Positions 11,575 to 11,841 of a stretch of 11,841 bases of DNA are shown in pieces. The DNA comes from an uncultured Oscillospiraceae bacterium. Lineage in GTDB: Bacteria > Bacillota > Clostridia > Oscillospirales > Ruminococcaceae. The stretch lies in contig USOZ01000036.1 of the NCBI GenBank assembly GCA_900556525.1, positions 1 to 11,841 of the forward strand, in the 5' to 3' direction. Positions within the stretch are counted from its first letter, which is position 1. Each line of letters opens with the position of its first letter. The notes under the pieces are model-generated. The model worked only from the letters and a program-made list of their open reading frames with translations. It did not search any database and was not told where the DNA came from. A program made the position numbers and the translations under genes.

Positions 11575-11841
11575 TTATTTTTGGTTTAACCGATAAAAGT
11601 ATTGAAGGAGACCTTCTTTGGAAATAAGATATTTTCCATGCTCTCCTTTACCGGCCCGTATATACGGAATTTTGCCGTTAAGCAAAAGATTGCGCAACGA
11701 GCCGTAACTTATCCCGTGGATAAGTTTGAGCGCCTGGTTTATAGTTATGAATTCCAGGCGAGTCTTGCTGTCCTCCTTATCGGAAGCAGAAGAATTTTCT
11801 ATTGACAGTTCTTCAGCAACGCTGAATTTGCCGGAAGGATT
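11575..11841 (-). CDS. Excisionase-like helix-turn-helix protein (5' end outside window)
   Basis: 88 residues are visible, read on minus from the right edge and ending in TAA at 11577-11575. After an Asn/Ser/Glu-rich N-terminal stretch comes RLEFITINQALKLIHGISYG, SLRNLLLNGKIPYIRAGKG, and KYLISKEGLLQYFYRLNQK. This has the pattern of excisionase-family / MerR-like winged helix proteins (helix, turn, recognition helix 'SYGSLRNLLLNGKIP', then a wing with YLI). It sits immediately upstream of int, as xis genes do. There is no ATG in the visible part; GGAGG within it is not followed by a usable start, so the gene probably begins beyond the window. It would bind att arms and bias the integrase towards excision, or regulate int. 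Confidence 0.75.
   Translation of the reverse strand, partial: NPSGKFSVAEELSIENSSASDKEDSKTRLEFITINQALKLIHGISYGSLRNLLLNGKIPYIRAGKGEHGKYLISKEGLLQYFYRLNQK

Noticed and set aside
1..11841. CRISPR array or replication iterons
   Set aside because: No regularly spaced direct repeats were seen; repeated structures in this window are inverted repeats and hairpins.

Overview
The window looks like an accessory region from a Gram-positive, Clostridia-like bacterium (Bacillota; Ruminococcus-type relatives are plausible, but the genus cannot be fixed from the sequence). The reasons are strong AGGAGG-type ribosome binding sites, TTGACA/TATAAT-type promoters, U-tract terminators, moderate GC, and families (DUF6017-type winged-helix protein, DUF6075, zeta toxin, PAPS-reductase-like protein) that travel on integrative elements of gut Clostridia. 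Nearly every gene is on the minus strand.

Right to left, the layout is as follows. At 11841-10330 there is an excisionase-like gene (cut by the window edge) and a tyrosine integrase. At 10190-10212 lies a block that is exactly the 3' end of a tRNA gene (T-loop, T-stem 3' strand, acceptor strand, CCA) with no tRNA body. This is an attachment site, here lying between the integrase and a second set of element genes, as in a circular attP form or a tandem array. At 9809-6537 lies a maintenance module: DUF6075, a highly structured 150-nt leader, parA, parB and a winged-helix/DUF6017 protein. At 6503-5774 there are small ORFs, an 82-residue unknown protein behind a consensus promoter, and a gene cut off after about 33 codons where insertion-sequence DNA begins.

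At 5773-1941 lies what looks like a cargo block: a broken IS5-family element whose central 519 bp is inverted, a full methyl-accepting chemotaxis receptor, and a C-terminal remnant of an Rpn/PD-(D/E)XK 'transposase-nuclease'. At 1858-1 the accessory genes continue with a zeta-toxin-like kinase and a PAPS-reductase/PP-loop family protein that runs off the left edge.

Together the integrase and excisionase would move the element and ParA/ParB would stabilise it. The zeta-type kinase and PP-loop protein look like addiction, defence or nucleotide-modification cargo. The most notable observations are: (1) the internally inverted IS transposase, where undoing a 5-bp-microhomology inversion and one G in a G6 run restores a single 312-codon frame; (2) a perfect nested three-way-junction structure ahead of parA whose apical loop is complementary to the parA Shine-Dalgarno; (3) intrinsic terminators packed immediately upstream of the ribosome binding sites of three genes; and (4) the bare tRNA-3'-end att site between two gene sets.
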